In this document: piece after piece, positions 8,218 through 16,961 of the stretch
How positions within the stretch are numbered: position 1 is the stretch's first letter
Layout of the letters: each line of letters starts with the position of its first letter
NCBI GenBank assembly: GCA_020633675.1
Contig: JACKDE010000007.1
Span: 1 to 64,000 of the forward strand
Source: Deferribacteres bacterium
GTDB taxonomy: Bacteria > Zhuqueibacterota > Zhuqueibacteria > Zhuqueibacterales > Geothermadaptataceae
Direction: 5' to 3'
DNA: 64,000 nucleotides
The notes under the pieces: model-generated
Databases searched by the model: none
What the model was told of the DNA's origin: nothing
What the model saw: the letters and a program-made list of their open reading frames with translations, nothing else
Translations under genes and position numbers: made by a program

Positions 8218-9312
8218 ATGGCTTTAAAAAGGACTTTAATCGTAATGACAATGCTTCTCTTCTGCGCGCCCGTAATTGCGCAGGAAAGCTATGTCATTCT
8301 GGCAACAAAGGGCACTTCCGGGCTTTTTGCCAAGCCATCAGGGATATCATTCCAAAAAGGCGATCGGTTCGTGGCTAAACGCACCGTAGACGGAAAAGAA
8401 GTCGATGTGGCACAGGTGTCAATCGCTCTTGTGGATAGCCGTTACTATGGCGTTAAAGTCGAGACACCATTGGCGGATAGCCGCTTGCGCAAAGGTGATT
8501 ACCTCATTCAAGCACAAGCCAGCGGCGGCTTGAATGAATCGCTGTCGTTTTTGGATCAGTTCGATTCTGGTGCGAGCACGCCACCAGCGGCATCGAACGA
8601 TGATCCGCTGACCTCAGCACTCACAAGCACTCCGCCTGCAAGCACTCCCCCTGCAAGCAACAATTTCAGTCTCGATAATGTCGACTCACTCAGCAATTTC
8701 GATGATATCTTTTCGATCAATTCGCCGGGCACTTCGACGGTGAGTGACACGGAAAATCTTCTTGGCGGTGAAAGTGGCAATTCAAGCCAATATGGCCCAA
8801 CTGTTTCACCAATCAATGACGCTGGGTCTTTTCTGGGCATATCGCTCGCGGCTATGTTACCGATTTCAAACACCGCAAATCGCTATGCTGTCGGCCCCGG
8901 TTTCGGCTTGCAGGCTGTTACCGATATTGGCCTGCGTTCGAATCTGCGCTGGAGTGTGCAACACACAATTTTGCAACCATCATCTTCTGTGAAAAGTGCG
9001 CTTAATGCTGCTGGTTCCAAACAAAAATCCGGCCTGACATTGTTGACCGTTTCGATACAACCGCGAATCATGAATCATTTTGTGCTTGATTTGGGTGTGG
9101 GCTATTACCGGCAATTCGATGAAATCAATACAGGCGCACGCAGAGCCTTTTCTGCAAAAAATGCGATCGGCACACTAACGGGACTGGGCTATCATTTTCA
9201 GGTTGGGCGGTCATCAAGTGTGATGCTGCTGGGGACAGGCAATTTTTATTTTCTTGAAGGTGACAACGCAGCATTCTTTTCTTTTCTTGCGGGTTACTTC
9301 TTCAATATTTGA
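8218..9312 (+). CDS. Secreted protein with C-terminal outer-membrane beta-barrel (unknown function)
   Basis: The 364-residue product begins with a clear signal peptide, MALKRTLIVMTMLLFCAPVIAQ. Residues about 22-105 form a compact domain rich in beta strands (GDRFVAKRTVDGKEVDVAQV, then RLRKGDYLI). A Ser/Pro/Thr-rich linker follows near residues 120-160, with two tandem 15-nt repeats encoding ASTPP. The C-terminal part (about 205-364) has alternating hydrophobic strands and ends in aromatic residues, SFLAGYFFNI, typical of an outer-membrane barrel. AAGGAG precedes the ATG at 8218, which beats the upstream in-frame start at 8143. I do not recognise the family. Confidence 0.75.
   Translation: MALKRTLIVMTMLLFCAPVIAQESYVILATKGTSGLFAKPSGISFQKGDRFVAKRTVDGKEVDVAQVSIALVDSRYYGVKVETPLADSRLRKGDYLIQAQASGGLNESLSFLDQFDSGASTPPAASNDDPLTSALTSTPPASTPPASNNFSLDNVDSLSNFDDIFSINSPGTSTVSDTENLLGGESGNSSQYGPTVSPINDAGSFLGISLAAMLPISNTANRYAVGPGFGLQAVTDIGLRSNLRWSVQHTILQPSSSVKSALNAAGSKQKSGLTLLTVSIQPRIMNHFVLDLGVGYYRQFDEINTGARRAFSAKNAIGTLTGLGYHFQVGRSSSVMLLGTGNFYFLEGDNAAFFSFLAGYFFNI
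8625..8654 (+). repeat. Two tandem 15-nt repeats in the linker of the barrel protein
   Basis: AAGCACTCCGCCTGC (8625-8639) is followed directly by AAGCACTCCCCCTGC (8640-8654), one base different. They encode repeated Ser-Thr-Pro-Pro-Ala in the flexible linker, and such repeats can change copy number. Confidence 0.8.
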
Positions 9313-9370
9313 GACTGAGCGAAAGATGGCTGATTGTCGCTGAGTTTTGGCACGTAATTTGTGAAAAATC

Positions 9371-9399
9371 TTGACTATCAGCATTATTCATCGTACTTT
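9371..9399 (+). promoter_or_regulatory. Candidate sigma-70 promoter before the signalling locus
   Basis: TTGACT (9371-9376), a 17-nt spacer, then TACTTT (9394-9399). The -35 is good and the -10 is weak. It lies about 155 nt before the receiver-GGDEF start. Confidence 0.35.
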
Positions 9400-9553
9400 T
9401 GGCCGATTTTCGACCACTTTGATGAAGTTTTGCGCATAAAAACAAAACATGCTGTAACTTACGTAGATTTTCGATTTTGAGCAGCCGAAAGGGATATCGG
9501 CTCATAAATATGCTTTGTACTAAGGATAGTTTGAAAAAAGTTGAGGAACAACT

Positions 9554-10507
9554 TTGCAACTGAACAATAATACCGGCCGCATACTGGTAGTTGATGATTT
9601 ACAGGCGAATGTCCAGCTTCTGACAACCTATTTGAAAGCCGTCGGTTATCAAGTCGTACCTGCCCGAGATGGAGAAGAGGCCCTCCTTAAAGTCAATGAA
9701 ACCAAGCCTGATTTGATTTTGCTCGATATTATGATGCCAAAAATGAATGGTTTGGAAGTGTGTTCGCGGATCAAGGCCGATGATATGACCAAATACATTC
9801 CGGTGATTTTGGTAACCGCACTGAACGAAATTGAAGATAAAATCAAAGGCCAGGAAGCCGGTGCTGATGATTTCATCAGCAAGCCTTTCAATAAATTGGA
9901 ATTGCTGACGCGCGTCAAGTCGCTGTTGCGCATCAAGTCCTTGCATGATCAACTCAATGAAAAGATTGCCGAACTGGAGATTGCAAAAGAACGCTTGCGC
10001 CAGTTAGCGATCACAGATGGCCTGACGGGGTTGAGCAATCACCGCAATTTTAAAGAATTTTTAATGCGGGAACTTGATCGTGCCAAAAGACATCAGCTGC
10101 ATATTTCTGTGGTGATGATCGACATCGATTATTTCAAGCATTATAACGATACACATGGTCACCAGGCAGGAGATGTGCTTCTCAAGAAAGCCTCGGCGCT
10201 ATTCGCAGAGAACATTCGCAAAAATGATTTGGCTGCGCGCTATGGCGGGGAAGAGTTTGCATTGGTACTGATCGAAACGGGCAAGAAAGCTGCAACATTG
10301 GTTGCTGAAAAAATAAAAGATCTCGTTGAAGAGTATCCTTTTGCGAATGAGCACACACAACCGAATGGTCGGACAACAGTGAGTATGGGCGTTGCGACTT
10401 ATCCAACGGACGCGACGGAATTTGATGACCTGATCCGTTGCGCGGATTTGCGCTTGTATAAAGCAAAAGAAATGGGCCGTAACCGGGTCATCTCCTTTGA
10501 TAGCTAA
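9554..10507 (+). CDS. Response regulator with GGDEF domain (PleD/WspR-like diguanylate cyclase)
   Basis: Cytoplasmic regulator that makes c-di-GMP when phosphorylated. The receiver domain (about 8-125) has the acidic pair D14/D15, phospho-Asp58 in LLDIMMPKMNG, and the conserved Lys in SKPFNK. A short helix links it to a GGDEF domain (about 150-317). The active-site loop is RYGGEEF at 229-235 and should be catalytic. The inhibitory I-site R222-K-N-D225 lies in the standard place before it, so product inhibition is expected. The start is TTG at 9554 with GAGGA 6 nt upstream. It is the first gene of a run of signalling genes and may be phosphorylated by the next kinase, 74 nt downstream. Confidence 0.95.
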   Translation: MQLNNNTGRILVVDDLQANVQLLTTYLKAVGYQVVPARDGEEALLKVNETKPDLILLDIMMPKMNGLEVCSRIKADDMTKYIPVILVTALNEIEDKIKGQEAGADDFISKPFNKLELLTRVKSLLRIKSLHDQLNEKIAELEIAKERLRQLAITDGLTGLSNHRNFKEFLMRELDRAKRHQLHISVVMIDIDYFKHYNDTHGHQAGDVLLKKASALFAENIRKNDLAARYGGEEFALVLIETGKKAATLVAEKIKDLVEEYPFANEHTQPNGRTTVSMGVATYPTDATEFDDLIRCADLRLYKAKEMGRNRVISFDS

Positions 10508-10581
10508 TCGAATTTTGTTTTCTTAGGATGAGAAGGCGAAAGCAGGTGGGGGATACGTAAACCTTCGAGGCAGGGGAATTT

Positions 10582-12081
10582 ATGGATTTATTGTTTTTTA
10601 AAAGACGTACGCTGTTTCGTCGACTTTTTTTCATCACCCTGATCGTTGCGGTGTCCCCGCTCGTGGTGACGTGGCTGTACTATTTGCGTGAGCTGTCGAG
10701 AGCCGGGATCAGTATGCAGGATAGTCTCTCTCTGCCACTGTTTGGATTTTTAGCTTTTTCAATTCTCCTGAGCACGATCGGCGCCTACTATCTCTCCAAA
10801 AAGATTAGCCGGCCAATCGGGCATTTCACACGTAGCGCTACGGAAATTGCTCGAGGCAATTTCGAGCAAACTATTGATATCAAAACCAACGATGAACTTG
10901 GCCGCCTTGCGAAGATCTTTAATTATATGACAACAGAGCTTCGCCGTTTGAATGAGATGAATCTCAATCAAATCATTCGCGAAAAGAACAAAACCACCAC
11001 TATTATCCGCAATATTATCGATGGTGTGATTGTTACGGATCCGCAATATCGCATTCTTATCGTCAATAACGTAGCAGAAAACCTGTTTGGCATCTCCGAA
11101 AAACAGGCGCTGAATAAGCCGATAGAACAAATCATCCATAACAAGCAGTTGCTCGATTTTCTATATGCCATTTCCAAGGAAGGTGACGGCGGTACTACAA
11201 CCAGGGAAATCAAGCTCAAAAATCCTGATACGTGGCGCGATATTTATTTGCAGGCACGAGCTGCCAGGGTCGCAGGCGAGGGCGACGAGATCGTTGGCAT
11301 TGTGACCATTATTCGCGACATTACGCGCGAAAAAGAAATCGATAAAATGAAAACCGAGCTGGTGTCGATGGTTGCACATGAGTTGCGCTCACCGCTGACC
11401 TCCATTTCCGGCTTCAGCGAGCTTTTACTGGATGAAGGTGTGACCAAAGAGCAGTCGGAAGAATACGCCGCCATCATCCTGAAAGAGTCGAATCGCTTAA
11501 GTGAATTGATTAATAAATTTTTGGATATTTCCAAAATTGAAGCTGGCAAAAGCCAGGTCAAGAAAAGCCCTGTACAATTGCGTGAAATTCTCGACAAGGT
11601 CCTGGATGTCAATTTGCATCAGGCTGAGCGCAAGAATATTGCTGTATCTGTTCGCGTCTCGAACAACCTGCCGGTGATCCTTGGCGATCGCGATATGATC
11701 GAACAGGTGGTGCTGAACCTCTTCAGCAATTCGATTAAGTACAGCCCTGAAAATTCTGCGGTCGAAGTCCGATTGCGAGAAGTGGATGGTGAAATCGTCA
11801 CCGAAATTGAAGATAACGGCTATGGCATTTCTGCGGAATCGTTACCACGTATTTTTGATAAGTTTTATCGCGCTGCCGATAACGAAGCAGTCCGCGAAAT
11901 CAGTGGTACCGGCCTGGGACTTTCCCTTGTAAAGGAAATTGTCGAGCTGCATGGTGGGCGCGTCACCGTTAAAAGCACGCTTGGCAAAGGCTCCACATTT
12001 GGCTTTATTTTGCCTTCATTCGAGTCGCTGCCGGAAGCCAGTGAACAGGCTTCGATAGAAGTCAGCATGATCGAGCAATAG
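10582..12081 (+). CDS. Sensor histidine kinase (2 TM, HAMP, PAS, HisKA, HATPase)
   Basis: Membrane kinase of 499 residues. TM1 is at about 15-35 and TM2 at about 50-70, with only a short loop between, so there is no sizeable external sensor. A HAMP domain follows (about 70-122, SKKISRPIGHFTRSATEIARG). A PAS domain lies at about 135-250. HisKA carries phospho-His266 in VAHELRSPLTSISG. The ATPase has the N box NLFSNSIKYSP, G1 DNGYGI, F box IFDKFYR and G2 GTGLGLSL. PhoR/ResE-like architecture. AGGGGA stands before the ATG. No partner regulator is fused; the upstream GGDEF regulator is the nearest candidate. Confidence 0.95.
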   Translation: MDLLFFKRRTLFRRLFFITLIVAVSPLVVTWLYYLRELSRAGISMQDSLSLPLFGFLAFSILLSTIGAYYLSKKISRPIGHFTRSATEIARGNFEQTIDIKTNDELGRLAKIFNYMTTELRRLNEMNLNQIIREKNKTTTIIRNIIDGVIVTDPQYRILIVNNVAENLFGISEKQALNKPIEQIIHNKQLLDFLYAISKEGDGGTTTREIKLKNPDTWRDIYLQARAARVAGEGDEIVGIVTIIRDITREKEIDKMKTELVSMVAHELRSPLTSISGFSELLLDEGVTKEQSEEYAAIILKESNRLSELINKFLDISKIEAGKSQVKKSPVQLREILDKVLDVNLHQAERKNIAVSVRVSNNLPVILGDRDMIEQVVLNLFSNSIKYSPENSAVEVRLREVDGEIVTEIEDNGYGISAESLPRIFDKFYRAADNEAVREISGTGLGLSLVKEIVELHGGRVTVKSTLGKGSTFGFILPSFESLPEASEQASIEVSMIEQ

Positions 12082-12307
12082 CTCTTGTGACAACGTCTCA
12101 GATTCATCAGAGCGATTGTTGCAGGTAGCATTGCGCTTTAAGCCTATTTTTTAAAATCCGGCCAATATTTATAACCGACAAGCCCATCACACCATAGAAT
12201 CCACATCTTGCATTATGGGCAACTTCTGCTGGTACATCAGCCTGAAATTTCTCAAAGCTTTATGCACTTAAATAACATCTCGCAGGGAAACTTAGCACAA
12301 ACCGAAC

Positions 12308-14290
12308 ATGCAAAACGCCTTCTACTTCTCCGATGATCATCTCAATTCTGCTTATGATGACGGCATCATCAGCAATTACGATCGCAAAAGCAAGGTCGTT
12401 TTGCTGGTCGATGATGAATCCGATATGCTTGATATTGGCCGCAAAATTATCGAGCGCGCCGGCTATCAATTTTTGTGCGCGCGCGATGGCCATGAAGCCT
12501 TGCAAACCATGCTCTCCCGCCGCCCGGATTTGGTGCTGCTCGATTTGATGATGCCGATTCTGAGCGGATATGACGTACTGAAGGAGCTGGCCAACAATAT
12601 CCGCTTTCGTCCGATTGCGGAGACTCCAGTCATCATGCTCACTGCAAAAACTGAAAATCAGGTCAACCGGCAAGAGCTTTTTGAACTCGGCCTGAGTGCA
12701 TTCCTGGTTAAGCCATTCGGCAGCCGAGAGTTGATCAATGTGATCGATAATGTTTTTATTTTGGATCAACTCAAAAAAAGGAATCGGGAGTTAGAGCGCA
12801 AAATCCGGCAGACAGAGTACAAATATCAGGATTTGATTGAAAATGCCAGTGATCTGATTTTTACCCTCAACAAGGATGGTAAATTCACATTTATCAACCG
12901 GCGTCTAATGGCATTGACCGGCCATATTCGCGACCACTGGGTCGGCAACGATTTTAAAGAACTTGTCTTGCAGGTGGATCGTGTGGTTGCGGAGGATAAT
13001 TTCCGCAATACCATGCTTGGGCGATCGCGAATTTTTGAAATGCGCATCTGCACGCGCGACAACAAGGTGCGCTATCTTTCCACAAATTTTAATCCTATTT
13101 TTGAGCACGGTTCTGTAGTGGGGGCAGTCGGCATCGCACGCGATGTAACCCAGCAAAAAAAGCTCGAACAGCAAATCACCGAACTCAAAAACTTTAACGA
13201 AAGCATCATTCACAGCATCGGCTCTGGCTTGATGACGGTGGATTTGCAGCACAAAATCACCTCGTTTAACCCCGGAGCTGAAGAAATTCTCGGATTTAGT
13301 TCTGAAGATGTTGTCGGCAAACATTTGAGCGAAGTTTTCAACAAGGAAGAATTCGAGCGCTACCTGCCGGAAATGAATGGCAATGGTTCGGATCAGGGAC
13401 AAGGGTTGATGAACCGCGAAATGGAAATTGTCACGGCCAACCAGCGCCGTCTCTATATCGGCTTTACGGTGACGCCGCGCATCGATAATCGCAATCAGCA
13501 TGTGGGAAGCATCATCTCTTTTCGTGATATTTCCCAAATTAAACAGATGCAGGCTGAGGTCATCCGAATGGATCGATTAGCGTCACTTGGTGTGCTATCC
13601 TCAGGCATTGCGCATGAAATCCGCAATCCATTGGCCGGCATTAAAACGGTTGCGCAGACGCTTGAAGAAGAGTTGAATGACGATGACAGCAAGCGTGAAT
13701 ATCTAGCGCGAATCATTCGTCAGGTAAATCGGCTTGACGAATTATTGAAGGCATTCTTTTCCTACGCAAAACCCCGGCCGCCGGTCAGGAAGTTTTATCG
13801 TCTGCAGGAAATTGTGCATGAAGTGACGGCGCTTTTAAAGCAGCGCATGCGGAAAAACAAAATAGAGCTTATCGAAGATTATGAGCCTGATTTGGCGCTC
13901 ATATATATCGATTTCCATCAAATCCAGCAAGTCCTCTTTAATTTGCTGATCAATGCCATCGACGCCATGCCGGAAGGAGGAAAGCTTACCGTATCCGCCC
14001 GACAGGTCATTTCTACTCTGAGTCGGGTAGAACGCCGGGGAAAAAAATTTCCGGTTGAAAATCGAAACATGCAATTTGCTGAAATCACCATCTCCGATAC
14101 CGGAAACGGAATTTCCCAAAAGAATCTCACCCAAATTTTTGATCCGTTTTTTACGACCAAAACGCAGGGTTCCGGGCTCGGGCTTTCGATCGTGTACCGA
14201 ATTATTGAAGAACACAATGGTGATATTCAGGTAGAGAGTGAAGAGGGAAAAGGTACATCATTTAGATTGTTGTTACCAACTGAGGAGTAG
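12308..14290 (+). CDS. Soluble hybrid kinase: receiver - PAS - PAS - NtrB-type histidine kinase
   Basis: A 660-residue cytoplasmic kinase with no membrane span. An N-terminal receiver (about 28-150) has phospho-Asp79 in LLDLMMPILSGYD and the Lys of VKPFGS. A coiled helix leads to PAS1 (about 170-285, ending GIARDVTQQKKLEQQI) and PAS2 (about 295-410, ending SFRDISQIKQMQAEV). The kinase core is NtrB-like: LASLGVLSSGIAHEIRNPL with phospho-His436, N box NLLINAIDAMPEGG, G1 DTGNGIS, and FFTTKTQGSGLGLSI. The receiver at the N-terminus suggests it takes a phosphoryl input. It lies 5 nt before the NtrC-type gene, its probable target. The ribosome site is weak (AGGGA about 20 nt upstream). Confidence 0.95.
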   Translation: MQNAFYFSDDHLNSAYDDGIISNYDRKSKVVLLVDDESDMLDIGRKIIERAGYQFLCARDGHEALQTMLSRRPDLVLLDLMMPILSGYDVLKELANNIRFRPIAETPVIMLTAKTENQVNRQELFELGLSAFLVKPFGSRELINVIDNVFILDQLKKRNRELERKIRQTEYKYQDLIENASDLIFTLNKDGKFTFINRRLMALTGHIRDHWVGNDFKELVLQVDRVVAEDNFRNTMLGRSRIFEMRICTRDNKVRYLSTNFNPIFEHGSVVGAVGIARDVTQQKKLEQQITELKNFNESIIHSIGSGLMTVDLQHKITSFNPGAEEILGFSSEDVVGKHLSEVFNKEEFERYLPEMNGNGSDQGQGLMNREMEIVTANQRRLYIGFTVTPRIDNRNQHVGSIISFRDISQIKQMQAEVIRMDRLASLGVLSSGIAHEIRNPLAGIKTVAQTLEEELNDDDSKREYLARIIRQVNRLDELLKAFFSYAKPRPPVRKFYRLQEIVHEVTALLKQRMRKNKIELIEDYEPDLALIYIDFHQIQQVLFNLLINAIDAMPEGGKLTVSARQVISTLSRVERRGKKFPVENRNMQFAEITISDTGNGISQKNLTQIFDPFFTTKTQGSGLGLSIVYRIIEEHNGDIQVESEEGKGTSFRLLLPTEE

Positions 14291-14295
14291 TTGAG

Positions 14296-15684
14296 ATGCC
14301 AAAAGGAAATCTTTTGATTGTAGAAGATAACCTCGATTTGTGTCAATCGCTGGGAGACGTATTTCGACGAGTCGATTATTCCGTCAAAACTGCTCATTCC
14401 GCAAAGGAAGCTTATGCAGTGCTCAAGAAGGATTTGATTGATCTTGTTCTGCTCGATTTGCAGTTGCCAGACGAGTATGGTTTGGATGTTTTCGACAAGA
14501 TAAAGGAAATGGATCCTGAGATTGTCGTTATCATGATTACCGCCAGCATCGACGTGCAGCCGGCGGTGGAAGCGATGAAACGCGGGGCATTCGATTATTT
14601 TACCAAGCCGTTTGAAAATTCCGAAGTGCGGATGGTTGTCAGCAAGGCGATGGAAACACAAAGCCTGAAACGTGAGGTTTCCCGGCTAAAGCGCCAGCAG
14701 AGCAATCAAAATCCGGATATGGAAATGTATAGCCGCAGCCCTGCTATGGAGCAGGTCAAGAATCTGATCAAAATGGTGGCTGAGACGCCGCGCACGCCAG
14801 TCCTGATCGAAGGGGAGAGTGGCACCGGTAAAGAGTTGGTTGCGAATGCGATACACTATTGCAGCGCTCGTGCGGACAAGCCGTTTATCAAGCTAAATTG
14901 CGCAGCTATACCTGATCATTTGCTCGAGTCCGAATTGTTCGGACATGAAAAAGGCGCTTTCACTGATGCGAAAAGCCTAAAGAAGGGCCTGTTTGAAATG
15001 TCTCATCCCGGAACTATTTTTCTCGATGAAATCTCAAGCATGCAAATGGGCTTGCAGCCAAAAATATTGCGTATTTTGGAAGCCCAAACTTTTCGCCGAA
15101 TTGGTGGTACTTCTGACATTCAAATCGATGTCCGCATCGTAGCAGCCAGCAATCGTAATCTTGAAGAGCTGGTCAGAAATGGCGAATTCAGAGAGGATTT
15201 GCTCTACCGTCTGAAAGTTATGGTTATCCAGCTCCCACCGTTGCGGCAGCGAAAAGAAGATATTTTGCCGTTAGCGCAGATTTTTCTCGAAAGAAACAAT
15301 AAAGAATTTGGCAAATCGATTCAGGTCATATCTGACAGTGCAATCGATTTGCTGAACAACTATCGCTGGCCTGGCAATGTCCGAGAACTTAAAAATGTGA
15401 TGGAACGGGCGGTTATTTTGTGTGCCAGGGAAATGATAGAAGTCGAACATTTGCCCGTTGAGCTGCGTGGTCAGTCTTCGAACATTTTCGCAAGCCCAAC
15501 CACAGCTGAAACACCACCTGCTGAAACCAATGGTTCGCCGGTCTCTCTTGCTGACATGGAGAAAGTCCACATCGAAGCCGTACTGGCACAATGCGATGGC
15601 AACAAATCTGAAACAGCGCGGCAACTTGGCATTTCAAGATCGACACTGCGCGAGAAAATGAAACTATATGGAATCGATGGATGA
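14296..15684 (+). CDS. NtrC-family sigma-54-dependent response regulator
   Basis: Bacterial enhancer-binding protein of 462 residues that activates sigma-54 promoters. The receiver has phospho-Asp54 (LLDLQLPDEYG) and TKPFEN. The AAA+ core (about 145-380) has Walker A GESGTGKE, ESELFGHEKGAFTDA (the sigma-54 contact loop reads GAFTDA instead of GAFTGA), Walker B GTIFLDEI, and the arginine-finger region FREDLLYRL. A Fis-type helix-turn-helix (about 420-462, NKSETARQLGISRSTLREKM) binds DNA. GGAG precedes the ATG, 5 nt after its kinase, so the pair should be co-translated. A sigma-54 promoter 275 nt downstream is an obvious candidate target. Confidence 0.96.
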   Translation: MPKGNLLIVEDNLDLCQSLGDVFRRVDYSVKTAHSAKEAYAVLKKDLIDLVLLDLQLPDEYGLDVFDKIKEMDPEIVVIMITASIDVQPAVEAMKRGAFDYFTKPFENSEVRMVVSKAMETQSLKREVSRLKRQQSNQNPDMEMYSRSPAMEQVKNLIKMVAETPRTPVLIEGESGTGKELVANAIHYCSARADKPFIKLNCAAIPDHLLESELFGHEKGAFTDAKSLKKGLFEMSHPGTIFLDEISSMQMGLQPKILRILEAQTFRRIGGTSDIQIDVRIVAASNRNLEELVRNGEFREDLLYRLKVMVIQLPPLRQRKEDILPLAQIFLERNNKEFGKSIQVISDSAIDLLNNYRWPGNVRELKNVMERAVILCAREMIEVEHLPVELRGQSSNIFASPTTAETPPAETNGSPVSLADMEKVHIEAVLAQCDGNKSETARQLGISRSTLREKMKLYGIDG

Positions 15685-15876
15685 TTTTGCCTTTCACAGC
15701 AGACTCACCTGGATTATGCCTCCGTAATGTGGGCGTTGGCCACCGCACATTTTCAGAGTTCACTGTGGACGGAAATTGACCATATTGATACTTTTTCTTC
15801 CGGTTGAGTCAGTATTCCTACCTAGTTAGAGCCTGCAAAATTATTGTAACAGAAAGTTCACAATACCCTGAATAGT

Positions 15877-15906
15877 CTAAGGTATATAAAAACATGAGCT
15901 AAGGTA
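15877..15906 (+). promoter_or_regulatory. Paired CTAAGGTA boxes, candidate activator site
   Basis: Two exact CTAAGGTA copies (15877-15884 and 15899-15906) start 22 bp apart, which is two helical turns and puts them on the same DNA face. Reverse copies (CCTTAG) lie at 15941-15946 and 16005-16010. Position upstream of the sigma-54 promoter suggests an enhancer for the adjacent NtrC-type regulator; this is inference. Confidence 0.45.
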
Positions 15907-15958
15907 GTCATATAATTTTTTGATTCTGTCTGGTTTGTAGCCTTAGGTTTGGTGTTGA

Positions 15959-15974
15959 TGGCATGCTGTTTGCT
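15959..15974 (+). promoter_or_regulatory. Sigma-54 promoter (-24/-12)
   Basis: TGGCATG (15959-15965), four bases, TTGCT (15970-15974). GG and GC are exactly 12 bp apart. This matches the TGGCAyG-N4-TTGCw consensus at every informative base. Transcription should start near 15985, about 35 nt before the ATG of the receiver-DUF4388 gene. Confidence 0.8.
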
Positions 15975-16019
15975 GAAGAGTAGGCAGGTGTGTTAATCCA
16001 AAAACCTTAGGGAGCGTTC

Positions 16020-16697
16020 ATGGATTACCAGAAGAAAGCGATTTTGATCGTCGACGACGAGGAAGATTTGACTTGGAGCATTTCGCGCTATTTTCGCCGT
16101 AGCGATGATCTGTTCGAGACATTCTGCGTCAGCTCCGGCGATCAGGCATTGGAATTCATGCAGAAAAACCATGTCGATTTGCTAATTACTGACGTCAAAA
16201 TGCCGGGTATTAGCGGATTGGAACTGGTGGACATCGTGCTCAAAAAATATCCGCGCATGAAGGTTATCATGATGACAGCATATGGATCAGATGAAGTCCA
16301 AACGCGCCTTGATACGGCGCAACCCATCTTTTTTGTTGAAAAACCATTTGAGCTTTTGCTGCTGCGCGAAACAGTCTATACTGCACTGAATATTCCGGAA
16401 CAAAATATTCGTAACTCCTTGCTCAATACACGCATCAAGGAAATTATCGCTTTCACATGCAAGGCCGGGAAAACCTCGCAACTGACTTTCCATCGCGGCA
16501 TAAGTCAGGGTGTCGTGTATTTCAAACAGGGTGAAATTGTCCACGCTGAGTGCGGTGAATTGGAGGGCGAAAACGCATTGTTCAATATTTTAGATTGGGG
16601 GAAGATTGATTTCTTTTCAAGTTTTGATCATCGGGTCTCAAAGCGTACGATACGCAGAAATTGGGAATCTTTGCTGAACACTGCCATGATCGATTGA
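16020..16697 (+). CDS. Response regulator with C-terminal DUF4388 (PATAN-like) domain
   Basis: A 225-residue cytoplasmic protein. The receiver (about 5-125) has acidic residues D12/D13/E14, phospho-Asp58 in ITDVKMPGISG, MMTAYG and VEKPFE. The C-terminal part (about 135-225) reads GISQGVVYFKQGEIVHAECG and GENALFNILDWGKIDFF, the hallmark of DUF4388, related to the N-terminal domain of cyanobacterial PatA. Such domains are thought to mediate protein contacts, and there is no DNA-binding or enzymatic output domain. GGGAG precedes the ATG. A sigma-54 promoter directly upstream makes it a probable target of the neighbouring NtrC-type regulator. Confidence 0.9.
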   Translation: MDYQKKAILIVDDEEDLTWSISRYFRRSDDLFETFCVSSGDQALEFMQKNHVDLLITDVKMPGISGLELVDIVLKKYPRMKVIMMTAYGSDEVQTRLDTAQPIFFVEKPFELLLLRETVYTALNIPEQNIRNSLLNTRIKEIIAFTCKAGKTSQLTFHRGISQGVVYFKQGEIVHAECGELEGENALFNILDWGKIDFFSSFDHRVSKRTIRRNWESLLNTAMID

Positions 16698-16961
16698 CGG
16701 ATTACTCTTTGTGCTTTTTGTGCGCTTCGCTTTGAATGATTCCGAAGCAAGGCCGCACGCCATAAACGACATTCACGCCATTTCAAACCCCAAAGTGGTT
16801 TGTTGAACAACAGGACTTAGCAACCAAGGATGACACCAATGCAAAAACAACAGCGCCACTGACCGAACACATCCATCTCATTCAAAAAATTTTCTCCACA
16901 AACTGCGTTGCATCGAGGACCGATGATGACGCCAAATAATATTCACTGAGAGGTACACATT

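Larger units (their letters stand above)
15685..16019. promoter_or_regulatory. Regulatory gap between the NtrC gene and receiver-DUF4388 gene
   Basis: No gene. It contains a near-consensus sigma-54 promoter (15959-15974) and four CTAAGG boxes, two in each orientation (15877-15884, 15899-15906, 15941-15946, 16005-16010). The first two are CTAAGGTA, 22 bp apart, and lie 53-82 bp upstream of the -24 element, within the usual enhancer range. Confidence 0.7.

Noticed and set aside
12905..13537. 210-codon frame antisense to the soluble kinase
   Set aside because: Lies within two PAS domains of a confirmed gene and has no start signal.
14930..14970. GAFTDA in the NtrC-type regulator read as a broken GAFTGA loop
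   Set aside because: The Phe and Thr are kept, and Walker A, Walker B and the arginine region are intact; the GAFTDA variant is also found in active family members.
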